Shown one piece after another: positions 26,201 through 41,200 of a stretch of DNA of 64,000 nt. Source of the DNA: Streblospio benedicti. Its lineage: Eukaryota > Annelida > Polychaeta > Spionida > Spionidae. The notes beneath the pieces are model-generated. The model was not told where the DNA came from. It worked only from the letters and a program-made list of their open reading frames with translations, and did not search any database. A program made the position numbers and the translations under genes. Each line of letters begins with the position of its first letter. The first letter of the stretch is position 1. The DNA is taken from positions 42,907,346-42,971,345 of the forward strand of contig CM032666.1 of NCBI GenBank assembly GCA_019095985.1. The letters run 5' to 3'.

Positions 26201-29200
26201 AAACAGGTGAAAGCAGACATAGATAGAGACGTTCGACTTGGGATTATAGAACCTGTACCCCCAGGCACTCTAACAGTTTGGTGCTCAAGAATGGTTATAG
26301 CTGCAAAACATGATGGTACACCACGGCGGACAATAGACTTGCAGCCCCTTAATGCTGCAACATACAGGGAAACACACCACACGCCATCACCTTACAACCA
26401 GGCGTCAGTAGTGCCCCCAATACCTACAAAACAGTAGTTGAGGCATGGAATGGATACCACTCCTTACCACTTGCTCCTGATGCACGCGATGCAACTACAT
26501 TCATTACAGAATGGGGTCGGTTTAGATACCTGAGATCACCGCAAGGGTTCCATGCAGCTGGGGATGCATATACGAAAGCATTCAATGACATAACAACAGA
26601 TTTCAACAGAAAGACCAAATGTGTTGATGACACCCTGCTCTGGGACTCCGATATTGAGTCAGCATTTTGGCACACTGTAGACTACATCACGTTATGTGGA
26701 GTGAATGGTATAATTTTCAACCCAAAGAAATTTCATTTTGCTAAGAGTGAAGTTGATTTTGCCGGATTCACAGTGACGTCTACTGGCATTAAACCAACAC
26801 AAAACATGCTATCAGCAATCAAAGACTTTCCTAAGCCAAAAGACATAACCGGGGCGCGATCGTGGTTCGGCCTTGTGAACCAGGTCGCATATGCTTTTTC
26901 TATGACTGATGAGATGCTACCATTCAGGGACTTACTCAAACCAGGGACTAAATGGTACTGGGATGATACACTGGACAATCTATTCCTTCAAAGTAAAGAT
27001 AGAATTGTGAAGATTGTAGAGAATGGCGTTAGGAGTTTTGAGACTGGTCGTGCAACATATCTTGCAACTGATTGGTCAAAGCACGGACTTGGCTTTTTCC
27101 TTCTGCAAAAGTACTGCTCCTGCAATGATGAACTGGCCCCAAATTGCTGTAAAGAAGGATGGCAACTGGTGTTTGCAGGCTCACGTTTTACCACACAAAC
27201 AGAATCAAGGTATCACCTGTTGAAGGAGAGGCCTTGGCCGTGGTATACGCATTAGAAAAGTGTCGAATGTTCATTTTAGGCTGCCCTGACTTAACCGTTG
27301 CGGTTGACCATAAGCCTTTATTGAAGATATTTGGTGACAGACAACTAGAAGACATTAAAAATCCTCGCTTGCTAAACTTAAAGGAAAAAACTTTGATGTA
27401 TAGGTTCAAAATTAAACATGTTCCAGGTACATGGCATGTAGGCCCCGATGCATGCTCAAGATACCCAGCAGAATCAACCCTTGCTGGTGCATTATTATCC
27501 GTTTTACGAGTACAACCTTGTAGTCAAGAGGAGATTGATAGTTTAGATACGTCGACATATGTCACCACCTCTGTGATATCATCCTTGTCTAGTGGATTAG
27601 ACATACAAGCCATCACCCTTGAACGAGTAAAAGACTTTGCCAGTTGTGACGAAGAAAGCAGACTTCTTGTTGATACTATTGTTAATGGTTTTCCTGATGA
27701 CCAGGAAAAACTTCCACACAGCATAACACCATTCTGGAAGTTGAGAGACGACTTGTCATGTATCGATGGCGTGCCTCTTTATATGAACCGTATAATTGTA
27801 CCAAAAGCTCTTCGAGCTGAAGTATTGGATTGTCTTCATTCAGCCCACCAAGGCGTCGCAGGTATGAAGGCAAGGGCGAGGGTATGTGTATATTGGCCTA
27901 GCATGAACTGCGACATAGGGTCAAAACGAGCACAATGTTCTACATGCAACAGAATTGCACCTTCACAACCTTCACAACCTATTATACTTACACCAGCGCC
28001 ATCATATCCATTTGAATTGGTTGTTGCAGATTTCTTTTCTTTGTATGGTAACAGTTATTTAATCTATGCTGATAGATACACGGGATGGGTAGCAGTAATC
28101 TTATGCCAGAAAGGAGAATGCAATGCTTCCAACCTCATGAAACATATGCGCACCTTTTTTTTCACGTCTATGGAGTGCCTGCAGAACTAGCGGCAGATGG
28201 TGGACCTCCATTTCCATCCAATGAGTTTCAAACTTTTCTAAAGTCCTGGGGTGTCCGCTATAGACAATCTTCAGCATACTATGCACAATCTAATGGTCGT
28301 GCTGAACTTGCTGTTAAAGTCGCAAGAAGAATCCTATATGATAATGTTGGTCCTAGTGGATCACTTAACACAGACCGTATCACACGAGCCCTCTTACAAC
28401 ATAGGAATACGCCACTTCAAGATATTGGTCTTTCCCCTGCTCAGCTCCTGTATGGCAGAAACATGAAAGATTGTCTTCCAACATTGGAAGAGGCCATGCG
28501 CATACGCCCGGAGTGGAGAATGGTAGCGGAGGATCGTGAGAAAGCACTTGCAAAACGTAACGTACGTAACATGGAGATGTACAACGTGCACACAAAAGAG
28601 TTACCACCACTGGAGATTGGCGATGAAGTCGCAGTACAAAATCAAACTGGCCCACGACCAACTAGATGGGAAAAGACTGGAGCAATAATGGAGATAGGAA
28701 GGAACAGAAACTACCTGGTGAAAATGCATGGCTCTGGCCGTTGTACACTGAGAAATAGACAATTTCTTAGAAAGATTTCTCCTGTTTGTGCTGATAATCC
28801 TATGCAAATCCATCCAACTGCTATGATAAGAACCAATAGCACAGGACCTGTGGATATCAATGCACCTACTTACTGCATTCCTTCAAATACTGTATGTGAT
28901 GGTCAAACCCTAACAGCAAAAGATATGGAAGCACCTACTGTACATAATGACCTTGCAGATAGAAATGAAACTTATACTTGTAATGAGGAACCCCCACCGA
29001 TTATAGGTGGTTCCACAAACACCCGATACCAACTAACAATGTGTCAAATGTGCAGGATATGTCAAATGAACTTCGCCGCAGCTCACATACTCGTCAACCA
29101 AGGCAGCTGCTCTCCATGTCCATGCATGGGAAATCCCATGATTATATGTCGACCTCAAATGTGTAACTTGAGGTCGCAGAGGGGGAGGAGATGTACAATA

Positions 29201-32200
29201 TTGCAGACTATGAACATGTATATTATATATGTTGCAGAGTATAAACATGTGTTCTGTATTTGTGTGTAGGTACTTGTGTATATACTACTGTATGCTTGTG
29301 ATTTGGATGGACGGCAGTTGTGTAAATAAAGTCATCAGTATACAGGTCTGTGACAGATTAAATACACCTCCATCACCGTCCTCCCATCGTCATATTTCAC
29401 AGCCATTTACACACTAAATGTACTAAATATAGCAATGATTGATCCCTCTAATATCCCTCTCACCAGCTACTGCTACCCTTGGTAAACACGTGCGGAGCAG
29501 ATTAAATGTCCCACCCTTCCTTCCACCCTTCCTTCCACTGCCACTGCCACCGCCACCGCCCCTTCTCTCCCCAACCCGCTCATCCCCATGCCCATCTTGT
29601 TTTTTATCATTAATACCAATTTATTTTTTTTGAAATGTGACATTATAACGACCAGCAAGTTGTCCTGATTGTACATGCATAATTTGGAGTGTGTACGTCT
29701 TGTGCTTAAAAAGCCTTTTGCGACACAAAAAATCGCTTCTTCCTTTACATATATAGATTTAGAAATAGCACTACGCAGTGTAAGACTACCACCAGAACAC
29801 AAATTTCTACCGAATGAAGTGGCATATTATGCAGATGATGTTGATTTTGTAAGCATGAAAAATCATAGAAATATAGATGAAATCCAAGAAAAACTTAAAC
29901 CATACCAACTTAATGTAAATACAGATAAAACAGAATATACAGACATAGAAAGAAAGACCAACAAAACTGAAGACATTATATCATCGTAAACAACTCAGAA
30001 AAGTGCTTAACATAAAATACCATACCAGAATCACCAATGCCAGACTTGATGAAATATGCAACGAAATTCCAATATCAATAACAATATTAAAATCAAGGTG
30101 GAAATTATTCAGACACATCCTAAGACGAGACTGTAACATCCCAGCCTTCAAAGCCATGCACTTTTACTTCTCACAGATCAACCAAACTGACAGAAACTTC
30201 AAAGGAAAAGAATGTACAACGCTCCCTTCAACTCTGGCCAATGATTTAGACACCCTCAACAAAATATCAAGACTTTCAGCTCTACAGGACCACACATATC
30301 ATACTTGATTAACTCCACAATTAAGAACAATTAAAGATCTCGAACATCTAAGAGAAATTGCACAAGACAGAGAATATTGGAAAAGAGATTGTGAAAGCGA
30401 GGCAGGCAGAGGTGGCCATTGTCAACTCAGCGAACGCTTAATGAATGAATGTATAACAGTACTTTTATAGGTGTAATAAATACTAAACGTGAAAAATATG
30501 AATCTTATTTCCCTTATACTTTCAATGGAAAAGGCATCGTTTATTGATCCTGGATTTTTCAGAACACATATTTTTGACTGAGCATTATCTTTAAGAATAT
30601 AATTTTTTAGGGTGTGGTTTTGCACAAAGGCCCAAATGGAATAGAAGGAGATGCCATTGCTTTGCCATTTGACTACAAGACCCTTATCGGCGGGTCCATG
30701 ATGATGAGAAACTCATTTACCTTTGCTGCCTACATCTATAATGCCAATATGTCAGCAGGTGGGTGGATCCATGGTACTTTTTCCTCAAGATTTTAAGCAA
30801 TTTTATTTTTGTTATGGTAGATATCTATATGTAGCTATGAAGCAAACATTAATTTTTATGCACTGCACTTTCCACTGTCATTGGTTGTTGATGTTTTTCA
30901 ATGTGGTGTGGATTATCTAATGGTGGGAAATATTGTCTGGATGTTTCATTGTTAATCTTGGATTCATTGGATTCATTGGATTCATTGAAATTATGTTGCT
31001 CAGTGAATGCATGTCTGATTCTGTATTTTAGGGCCCATATTTACAATTGAATCTGGAGAAAAATATGCCCAATTTTCCATTAACGGCTCAAAGCTTCTCT
31101 TTACTCCTGGGAAACTTGTGAAGCCAGGTGACATGGAGTTTAACAATTATCTTTCACCAGAGAGGTATGTATATATGTGATTCCTCTTATGCATCATTGG
31201 TTAACCTTACAAGCCTGGTATTATTTTAGAATGCTAGATTCACTCTCATTAAAAGTACATACAATTGAATCCGTTTATCTCGAGCTCTACTGACGTGTAT
31301 TTGTAGATAATTTTATCAAATGACTCGTTCCCTTCATGCTTCTTCACATTATTTATCACTCGGATAACTCAACATTTTTATTGTATTGAATTTTTAATTC
31401 TCTCCCCTTAAGTTTTAGTTAAACATGTCAAACTTATTTTGATAGATTATTCAAATTTCTTTATCTATATATATAAAGGAAGAGGCGATTTTTTGTATCA
31501 CAAAAGGCTTTTTAACCAGAAGACGTACACACTTCAAATTATGTATGTACAATCATGACATCTTGGTGGTTGTTATAATGTCACATTTCAAACCAAATAA
31601 ATTGGTTTTAATGATAAAAAAAGAAAAAATACTTTTTTTAGAAAGGTTGCTTACAGGGCCATGTTTGTTAAAGGTACGTAAAAAGTGAAAACAAGATTTC
31701 AAACAACACAAAATAGGCTAATAGCCCGGGGCTAATAGATACATTTTAAATATGATGGAAGGCACCGCCTTTGTTCTGAGGATTTTAAATTAGTTGGATG
31801 GTTAAATGTAAATGATCGAATTGAATACTTGTCTTTATGTTTAATGTATAAAATACATATTAAAAAGGCTCCTACATATCTATGTGATATTAAACTTGTG
31901 AGTCATTCATACAATACTAGGAAAAAAGAGTTGTCGTACATTGTACCAAAAGTTAAATCTCATGGACAGAAAACGTTTAAATATTGTAGCATTAAATATT
32001 GAAATAGTCTGCCTCTACCAATACGAAAGTCAAACTGTTTGGAGTCTTTTAAATCAAAATGTAAGAAATATTATATGGACAATTTTATAAAAGAGTAATG
32101 AGAATATATTTGTTAAAAGGTTAATCATTAGTAACGTAATTATTATGTTCAATGTCATCAATTCTAGTCAGTTGTTTTTCCATGGTTCACCGAGGTCCAG

Positions 32201-35200
32201 TATGGAAATAAGACTCTCCATTTAAAATGGATATCTTTTTAGTGCTACTTGTTTGTCACATCATACAGTTCATTATTTTATTATATTTGTATATCTCTAT
32301 TCAATTTTACTTCCATTTTTTTTACCTATTGGTAATCTTTTATTTACTTTGTAATTAATATGCCTGTGATGAACGAAATAAATCAAATCAAAATCAAATA
32401 TGTTAAACGTTTGTATATGTCAAACGTAGTAGCACGTCACACGTACAGTCATACAACAGAGAGCTGGCGAGGGTGGTGATGGTGATTGAGGTGCATTTTA
32501 TCTGCTCTGGACCTGTTTTGAGGAGGGGTGTTGGCAGAAAGGGTGTGTGTGTCCATATGGCGGGGGTGAGGGTGGGGGCGAACATGGCAGGTGTCCATAT
32601 GCGGTGGGGGTATGGCTGGTGGTGAGGCAGGGAGGAGCATTTAATCTGTTCCAGATCTCATCAATTTCAACCTGAGCAGCAGGAGAAAGGGAGTGATTGA
32701 GATGCGCATTTAATGGTCTGCAAGTGTTTACCAGGGGTAGGAGTAGCTGGAGGGAGGGATATTAGAGGGATCAAGCATTGCCACACACATGTAGTGTGTG
32801 TATGGCTGTCACATATGAATGTGGGAGGAAGGTGTTGGAGATGTATTTAATCTTTCCCAGACCTGTATAGTGACGGGAGCTGGTGTGAGGGATGTGGGAC
32901 AGGGGAAAGAATCGGAAGGGAGGAGGATTTAATATGTTTTTGATCTCATCCGTTTCAACCAGAGCAGCAGCAGGAAGGGGGTGCATTAATTATGGACCTG
33001 TTTATATGGGGATGGGGTAGAGAGGGTTGGTGAGAGAAGGGGGGTTGGAAGGAAGGGTAGGGATGAGTAGGACATTTAATCTGCTCCGTACGTGTTTACC
33101 ATGGGTAGCAGTAGCTGGGGGAGGGATATTAGAGGAATCAATCATTGCCACATTTAGTACATTTAGTGTGTAAATGGTGTGACATATGATGATGGGAGGA
33201 CGGTGATGGAGGTGTATTTAATCTGTCACAGACCTGTATACTGATGAGAACTGGTTCGAGGGATGTGGGACAGGAGGAAGGATGGGGAGGGAGGAGCATT
33301 TAATGTGTTCCGGATCTCACCTGTTTCAGCCCGAGCAATGCCGGGTAAACAGCTAGTTGATTCATAAAAATAAAATTATATTATTAAGATATAAAATGAA
33401 AGAAAATACATTCAAGATCTGGGAGGTCAATTACACTACATTGGTTTGTTTTATTATGGAATCTCTATCATTTCCAAGTTTGGTAATCCCACATAGAATA
33501 ATTGAGTGATATTAAAAGAAACTGATTTTGAGTCCAATTTGTTATGCTGTTAAGTTTTTTAATCAATTACTCCTATAGATGGCATATAGTGGCTGTGTCG
33601 TATGATGCCCCTAGAGGTGCAGTGGCAACATTTGTTGATGGCGACTATGATATATTCTCCAACATATCCTTTAAAAAAACAATAGGAAACCTTGAAAATA
33701 CTACTTTCTATATTGGTAAGTGTTTAGTGGAATAAGTGTTTCTCTTTTTTTCTGAACATCTGAGTTTCTCCTTTGATATGTTTCACCTAAAGGTTATGCT
33801 CAGTGGCTAAAGATGCATGCTTTTAAAGAAACAATAAGATGTGTTTTGTGCATTCTAAAAGCTTTTTTAAAAGCTTTTGATAAGATCTTTCCATACAATA
33901 CAAAAATTAAGGAGGAAGATCTCAACAAAAATCCAATTGAAATTAAAATTTCAGTTCCATCACTGCCAATCTCTCTTCCATAAGCTTCAATCCCTCCAGT
34001 CATGTCTTCAATCCCTAATGTTCAGGTCCCAGAAACAAAGTCCAAATGTATCAAAACCCATACATCCAGTTAAATCTCAAATAGTTAACCCAAGAATATC
34101 TGGGTCATATCAGACGGGCACCAGATAGGTTAATTGAACAGATGTAGTCCACTTTGTAAAGTGATTTTGATCATTATTGATGTGGGCTTACTTGTGACAT
34201 ATTTTGAATTTTTTCCTATTTACTTATTACATGTAAAATTGACCAGACGTATGGCAAAATGACTATGTTTAGATGATTTAGTAATTAGATGTATTTAAAT
34301 TTTGCTATAAAATGACATTTTTAGGGAGTAGTGTCATCTGTTTGTGTTATAATTGGCTATTGGTATTTACATTATGTAAGATAATTATGGCAACAATAAA
34401 GGCATTCTGGGTAATGGATAGATTGCATCTGTTTTTCATTGAAATTATATTTGATATAGAAATAGTCAAGAATACATGACAATACCATGTTTTATTTTAA
34501 GTAAATGTTAATGCCATTGCAGGGACATGGAGAAGAAACAGTGAAAACTTTTCCGACAGCAAGATTACGTTTATGGTGTTGTTTGACAAGTTCGTGGACC
34601 TCAGGACAAACGTTCCGCCTCTGTTCAGTGAAATGGGACCAGGTGAGACTTTCAACCATGACCCATATAATTACTTATTGAACAATTTGAACAAGACAAG
34701 TCTGCCTTCTCAATGAATAAAAGAGAACCACCTATCTTGTTACTAAGTGGGCTGTATTCTTTGCTGAGATTCTTTGAAATTAAGACGGGTAATGCCTGCT
34801 ATTAAGTCCACTACAAAGACATTTGTCTTTCACTTTTTGCTGCACTTCTGCATGTTGAATTCCAACATCATAGTAGTAGTAGTAAGTAGTAAAATTGGTT
34901 ACTTAAGTGTCAAATGTCCTTGTACATACATTAAACAGTGAATTAAATTATTCTTACAACAAAGACATACTGCCAAATTTGGCATACTAGACACTATTAT
35001 ACACTATATACTAATATATTACTTTAAAAACCTTTTTACAGTAGTTAAAACACCTCCATTTAGCCTGCAACCACAATTCTTTTATCATATTAAAAAAGTA
35101 TACACCTTACTGGATTAAAAATTAAGTTATACTCAAAATGTCTGCTTAAAATCAAGCCATCACTAAACATATACCAGGGGTAGTAACCTACGCATGAACA

Positions 35201-38200
35201 TTTAAAAAAAATATTTATCACTTTAAAATTTCCACATTGCATGATACTTATAAACTTATCTTGTTCATTCGAATTATAAAAATCATCATTTATACTATGT
35301 AAATGTTGCATAAGTTCATATACAGATTGCATTGCATAACAAAATGAAATTCATCTTCCACAACATTGGAATGACAATGCCTGTGCAACTTCTCATTCAG
35401 TGGCATAACTGGGCGGCACTGTCTGCCCTTTTCAATCTCCAATGGCAAACTTCCACATCTTAGCATACTGAAAACCTTTTTCTTATACATAGGTATATTT
35501 AAACTTACATAATTTGATAGTACAAGTTCAGTTTTAAAAGTTCTATATGTTCTAAGCTTATTGTCATTTACTAATCCTGATTCGTCCCAAAGCATATTAT
35601 ACCAATCACTAGCAGCTTGTGTAATTAATTTTTCTTTACAATTTCTTAAAACAATATTTGTGTCACATATACCAATCTCATTAAGAAAAGCCAGATCATG
35701 AAGTTCAAATATGTCCATTATACTTTTTTCCCAATTTTTCATTCTACATATTATTGCTTTTGTACAATTATGTTTCAAAACTTTGCGGGTTAATCTTGAA
35801 GGATCCATATTTGATAACCTTAACCACATTCGAACTACTTCAGTATACTGTTTTATATTCCATGAGCCCCATCCAAGCTCCCCCCCATTACTGCTATATT
35901 TGAATAGGTCTTCTGCACACATAATAAATATCTTGCAGCTTTGTTTTGTACAGAGCTTAAAATTCGGTGTTCTTTATTTCCCCACACTCCTGCACCATAT
36001 CGCAGTATAGATTCTACAACTGTATCATACAGCTTTTTAAAGCATGTATATGAGAGCCCTCCAAGAGATTTATGTTTATAAATAATGACCCCTAATGCTC
36101 TGGTTGCAGATTTTGCAATTTCCTTTGCAGCAAAACTCATAATTATAATTCATTAATTTCATTAAACCACAAACCAAGGTATTTGTAGTTACATGTATAC
36201 TGAATAACTTTATCACAGCATTTGAATATGAAGTTTCCTCTTCTAGTTATCTTTTTTCTAAAATGTATTATTTTTGTTTTATTTTCATTTAAACTCATGC
36301 GCCACTTTTTACACCACTGCGAGAGACAATCTAACATTTTTTGTAAACTTATTGCAGAATTAGATATCAACACTATGTCATCTGCATACATTAAAATTGA
36401 TACCCTGCTTTCTCCTATCTTAACACCACTTTGCAGATTATTAATTTCGCAACACAAATCATTTATATACATGTTAAACATAGAAGTTGACAGCTTGCAT
36501 CCTTGCTTAAGGCCATTATTCACAGGAAATGTATTTGTAACACCTAATCCAGTATTCTATTTTACAGAAGATTTAACATTATCATATAAAGCTTTTATTG
36601 CACCATAAATCATATGTGTTCTTCCAGTGCTCCGTCTTTGTGACTGTAATGGCATCTCATCTGACTGTGTTACAGACCCTGGCTTTATTATCAAGATCAG
36701 GTTTCTATAATCGTTATTTTACTTGTACTTATATTTGTGGCCTGCAATATTTTTTATTTTTATAATTTTTGTTTAAAATAGCAAACAAGTGTTTTTCTCA
36801 ATAGTTTACCCCATTCATTTTTGTTACTGAAATGTTTTTTTTAAAGAAAAAAGTCATCAAAAGACTGTAAATAAGTTTGTGGACTAAAATGAACTTTGAC
36901 CCATTTAGAATACATGATGTAAGTGACACGCATACGTGATGTACGTATAATGGAACAGTTTCAACGTACGGCACTGCATTTCCCAAAATTATGCTTAATA
37001 ATACACAAAAACTCAACCTAGCTACTGGTAAATCAGAATTGGACAATCAAGCTATGATTTCTAAATACCCTTACTAATTATGCTACAAAGGATGTCACTT
37101 TTATAGAATAGTTTTGTTCAAAGGAAGTTATGGGGGGAAAGGTGAGTTCGTTTAATTAAAGTACGAACTCTAGAAATCATTGATAAAATTTTAAGTATAA
37201 AAATTCATGCCTATCAATGTAGGTTACAGATGAAGACTATAAGTGTACTGTATGTATCATATTGTAAAGAAAGTGGCAATATACGCTACTGCCGGCCTTG
37301 TCCGATCACCGCCTTCCACTTGACAGCGTCGTCCCTGGGGTGACGTGGCAGGCTACGCCCACGCACGGCCCCGGGGTGGTCTTGCGGTTCTCTAGATGAC
37401 TCCTCGTTGTGTACTAATGCTCTCCACGTACGCCCCGGCCTGGGTTCCGGTTACCCACTGCCAAGACGGTGTTCACCCCTGGGTTTCACGAGAGGCCTCT
37501 GTACGAGGAGGACTTTGCACCAGTGCTGACACGCAGTGCTTCAGGCATCCCCTACACACAGCCACGTGGGACTTAGACCACGAGAGGAAGGAAGGCCACA
37601 GGCCAACCTTGGAAGAACAAGTGAATGTGGGCCTATTCCGAGGAATAGTTCGACAACCCTACTTGCTGCCCATCCAGCATCTAAGAGAGAACTGCCGCTA
37701 TTCGGCTCATAACCAGTACAAGAGAGTACTGATCCCTAATCCTACAGCGGCCATAATAAAGATTAACAACAATCTATCAAGGTGTGTGTAGCCTAGGAAA
37801 TCTAACCTACTCCAGTGCAACTTATTACAAGGGGCTTTTTATAGCCTGCGACCATGCTACAATGAGTCGCGCAATGGAGGCCTACTTTACGAGTTTTTCT
37901 ACAATAAGTTTATTCTATGTATAGTAGTACTGTGTATATATTGGTATTGAACAGTTGTACAAATTTTGTCGAGGTACATGTAGAAGGTCTTGAAATAAAC
38001 TATACATTAAATACTCATATACTCACCATGTGGAAGCAAGTGAAGAACACAATGGGATCCTATGAAGGAAAAGGACCTCAATCAACAGGACATGGTAATG
38101 ATATTTATGCTTCAACGCATATAGGTCTAACACAAAACAGTTGCATGAATAATCAAGCGGCATTGCAGGGGCATTACAAGCTCATAGTGCTTCAGGAACA

Positions 38201-41200
38201 CAACGAGAAGGTCGTCATGAACCATTGCAAAACTTGCCTGATTGTCCTACAATAGATCAAGGTCCCAGTGATGGAGAATGGAAATATTTTGTCAATGAAT
38301 GTAACAAGTATAAAGAATATAGCAAATTACAAGGAAGGGAGGTCATTTTTGAACTGAAAAAATGATGTTCCACAATATTGAGAAGTGAAATATTTGATTA
38401 TTTGGGTAGTAATGAGCTGAGTAAAATGAAAGAAGCTATGAAACATATGGAAACTCTCGCAGTTAGAGCCAAAAGTAAATCTGTTTATCTCAAGGAGTTT
38501 TACAAATTGAATAGAACAGAGTTCAGCTCATTCCAAGATGTTCAAATACTTAATGCGGTCAACTGGTCAATGTGTACCAGGTATGCTTTAGAAAAATGTA
38601 ACTTTTTTATTCGTGGGTGCAAAAATTTAACACTTGTGGTTATCATAAGCTGTTGGTTAATATTCTATGAGGTAGATCACTTGAGATAGAAATCCAGTCT
38701 TATTCAATCTCAAGGAAGACTCTTATGTAGGATTTTGCTGTCAAACATGTACAGTAGAACCTATATTAGGATCACGAATTTTGGGACCAGTGTTAGGTGG
38801 TCTCAATAGTGAGGTGGTCTCTATAAAGAGGTTCATTTTGGTAGCTTTATGAAGGTTTAGGGCCTTGAAAAGTGGTCTTGTTATAGAGTTGGTCTCAATA
38901 GAGAGGTGGTCTTAATTGGAGGATTTACTGTACCTGGTAAATGGCATCCAGGACTAGTGCATGATTAAGCTATCTGTCCTAAGGAGCTGCTTCATCAGTG
39001 TTCTCAGTATATTATGTTCTGAGGCAGCAAATGTCTTCAAGTGACATTCTTTCTACACAGTTATGGTGTGCCCTTGTTGTGGCCATGTTAGGTGCTAGTG
39101 GTGTATATCCAGATGGGATACACATTTAAGTTATTACTTGAAAACGAGTGAAATATGCAACTGGAAAATGCTCTGAGACTAAAATATTGTGGGATGTCAG
39201 AGTGGATTGTTTCCCTGACAACAAAAGTGATTTTCCAGCTTCTAATCATCCGTTCTGTAATATACGTTAAAGTTTTTCTTGCCTTGATGGGATGGCATTG
39301 CATAACAATAGAATTGTGATTCTATAACAACTACAGAGGTCTTGGATTGTTTACATGCTGCACACCAAGGCACAGCAGGGAGAAAGTTCGTGCAAGATCA
39401 AGTGTAAATGCAGCTATAGCAAGTAGGAATTTTGGAAGTAGCATTTTCACGGTGTTCAATCAATCTCCAGTTAATGTGTGAGGTATAAGCAGAGTTTGTG
39501 AGGAAATCAAGAGCTTTTGTGAGGAAAATGTTTACTTTTGAAATCGGCAGTTTTAGATTTTCCACTGTATTACGGGCTAAAAATAATTTCTGAGCACAAT
39601 TTTTGTCGTCTATGCACTATAAGAATACTTTTGGCACATACTGATGCGATTTATTTCCACTCACATGGGCTTGTTTCTGCTGCTAAGTCGGCAATAGTTG
39701 AAGACCCTCGTTCTACATGGCTTTCCACTGCCGGAAAATGAGTGATATTTTGCCTTATATTGCTTTGTTAAGCCCTAAGTTGGGTCAGGCATGTAGCTTA
39801 TACTTGACTGAAAATTACCTTATGCATTGCATCTATATTATTAACTTCTATATTGTGTAAAGTCTCCAAATCTACAGAAATGTACAATCAACAGTTTTTG
39901 TGAGGAGTTGAAAATCATGAAACAAGAGCTTGTGAGGACTTGCATATTGCAATATCAAGAGTGTATGATGATTTAGTCTGTGAAATGTTAAAGCTTAATG
40001 CTTTGTGGTAATTCTAGTTTTCTTCTATGTATACCAATTAATAAACAGTGTTGCATCTGTACTTGAAGAGGGGACGTTATGGTTTCTTTATTTAATACGC
40101 CAGTATCTTTAGTATGTATGTTTGATATGCAGGCTCTAGCTGCTCTTTCAAATAGTGACCACATGGTCAGTTTAGTTGGATAGTTCAGGTGTGTGTAATA
40201 GGTATCAGGTCATTATCAATGCAAACAAAATCAACAAAGTAAAGAACAAAGGAACATATTGTTTTTCCGCAATGGCTGCTACAGTATCAGCAGGGGACGT
40301 TATTGTTTCATTGTTAATATGCCATGCAGTATCCCAATAAGATCAATATGATGGGGTGGGGGGGATGGGGCAATGAGACGTGGGACCAATGAGACGGAGG
40401 ACCAATGAGATGGGGGACCAATGAGACGGGGTACCAACTAGACGGGGAACCTATGAGACGGGGGACTATAGAGCTGATCCCAGGATACCAAGTAGCTATT
40501 CATCACATGTATCAATCCACCTCCACCAATCGGACAGATAGACATCGACTTGTATGATGTCAAGATCCTGGATGATGAGGCCACCACCTTTCAATGGAAG
40601 ATCTGTGAGGCAGTATACATCTGTCGCCTCAAACCGCACCTCAAACTGGGTGGTCTATACAAACATCATCCCGACAACCATACACGAAGTTTGAAAGCAA
40701 CATAGGTACTTTCTAATTTACTGCCTCGAAAGTAGCGTTTAAAGCCATTGATGATTAAGCCTAATAATACCCATAATGATGAACAATGCAGTTGGAAGAT
40801 TATAATTCTGACATAACAGTGTGAAGTTTGCACAGGTACAGAAATATAGACAAAGTGGAGGGCAAGGTTTTTGGTTGATTTCCCTCTTAATTATCCATAC
40901 TATATTGATAATATTTCCCACAACGAACAAAATAGCCAAATAATATCATGTAATACATTCCTTGTAAACAATATACTATTGTGAGTAGCATTGGCCTACA
41001 TTTGCTTAGATTATCCTTCTTGCAGAGTATTTGACAATTACCATGATTTTTACCTATAGATAGAAAATAATGGAAATAAAAATCATCAGTAACCATGTGA
41101 CTGCTAACAAAGTAGCATGTACTTTTGTTTGTGAGTTGCACATGCCAAGGATCCGTATTATGGTCAGAGTTCTGATCTTTCTATTACTGTCTCAATCAAC

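Larger units (their letters stand above)
31464..33356 (+). mobile_element. Non-autonomous Helitron
   Basis: It begins TCTATATATATAAAGG directly after an A and ends in CAGCTAG directly before a T, the A/T insertion rule of Helitrons. A CCCG...CGGG hairpin (CCCGAGCAATGCCGGG) sits about ten bases before the CTAG end. No Rep/helicase frame is present. The 3' part is an array of diverged repeat units, and a LINE tail is nested in the middle. It lies in the intron between two jelly-roll exons. Confidence 0.8.

Noticed and set aside
29439-29633. Pro/Leu-rich plus-strand frame
   Set aside because: Derived from the C-rich complement of the Helitron repeat array.
40355-40470. CRISPR or regulatory array
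   Set aside because: A plain minisatellite without spacers.
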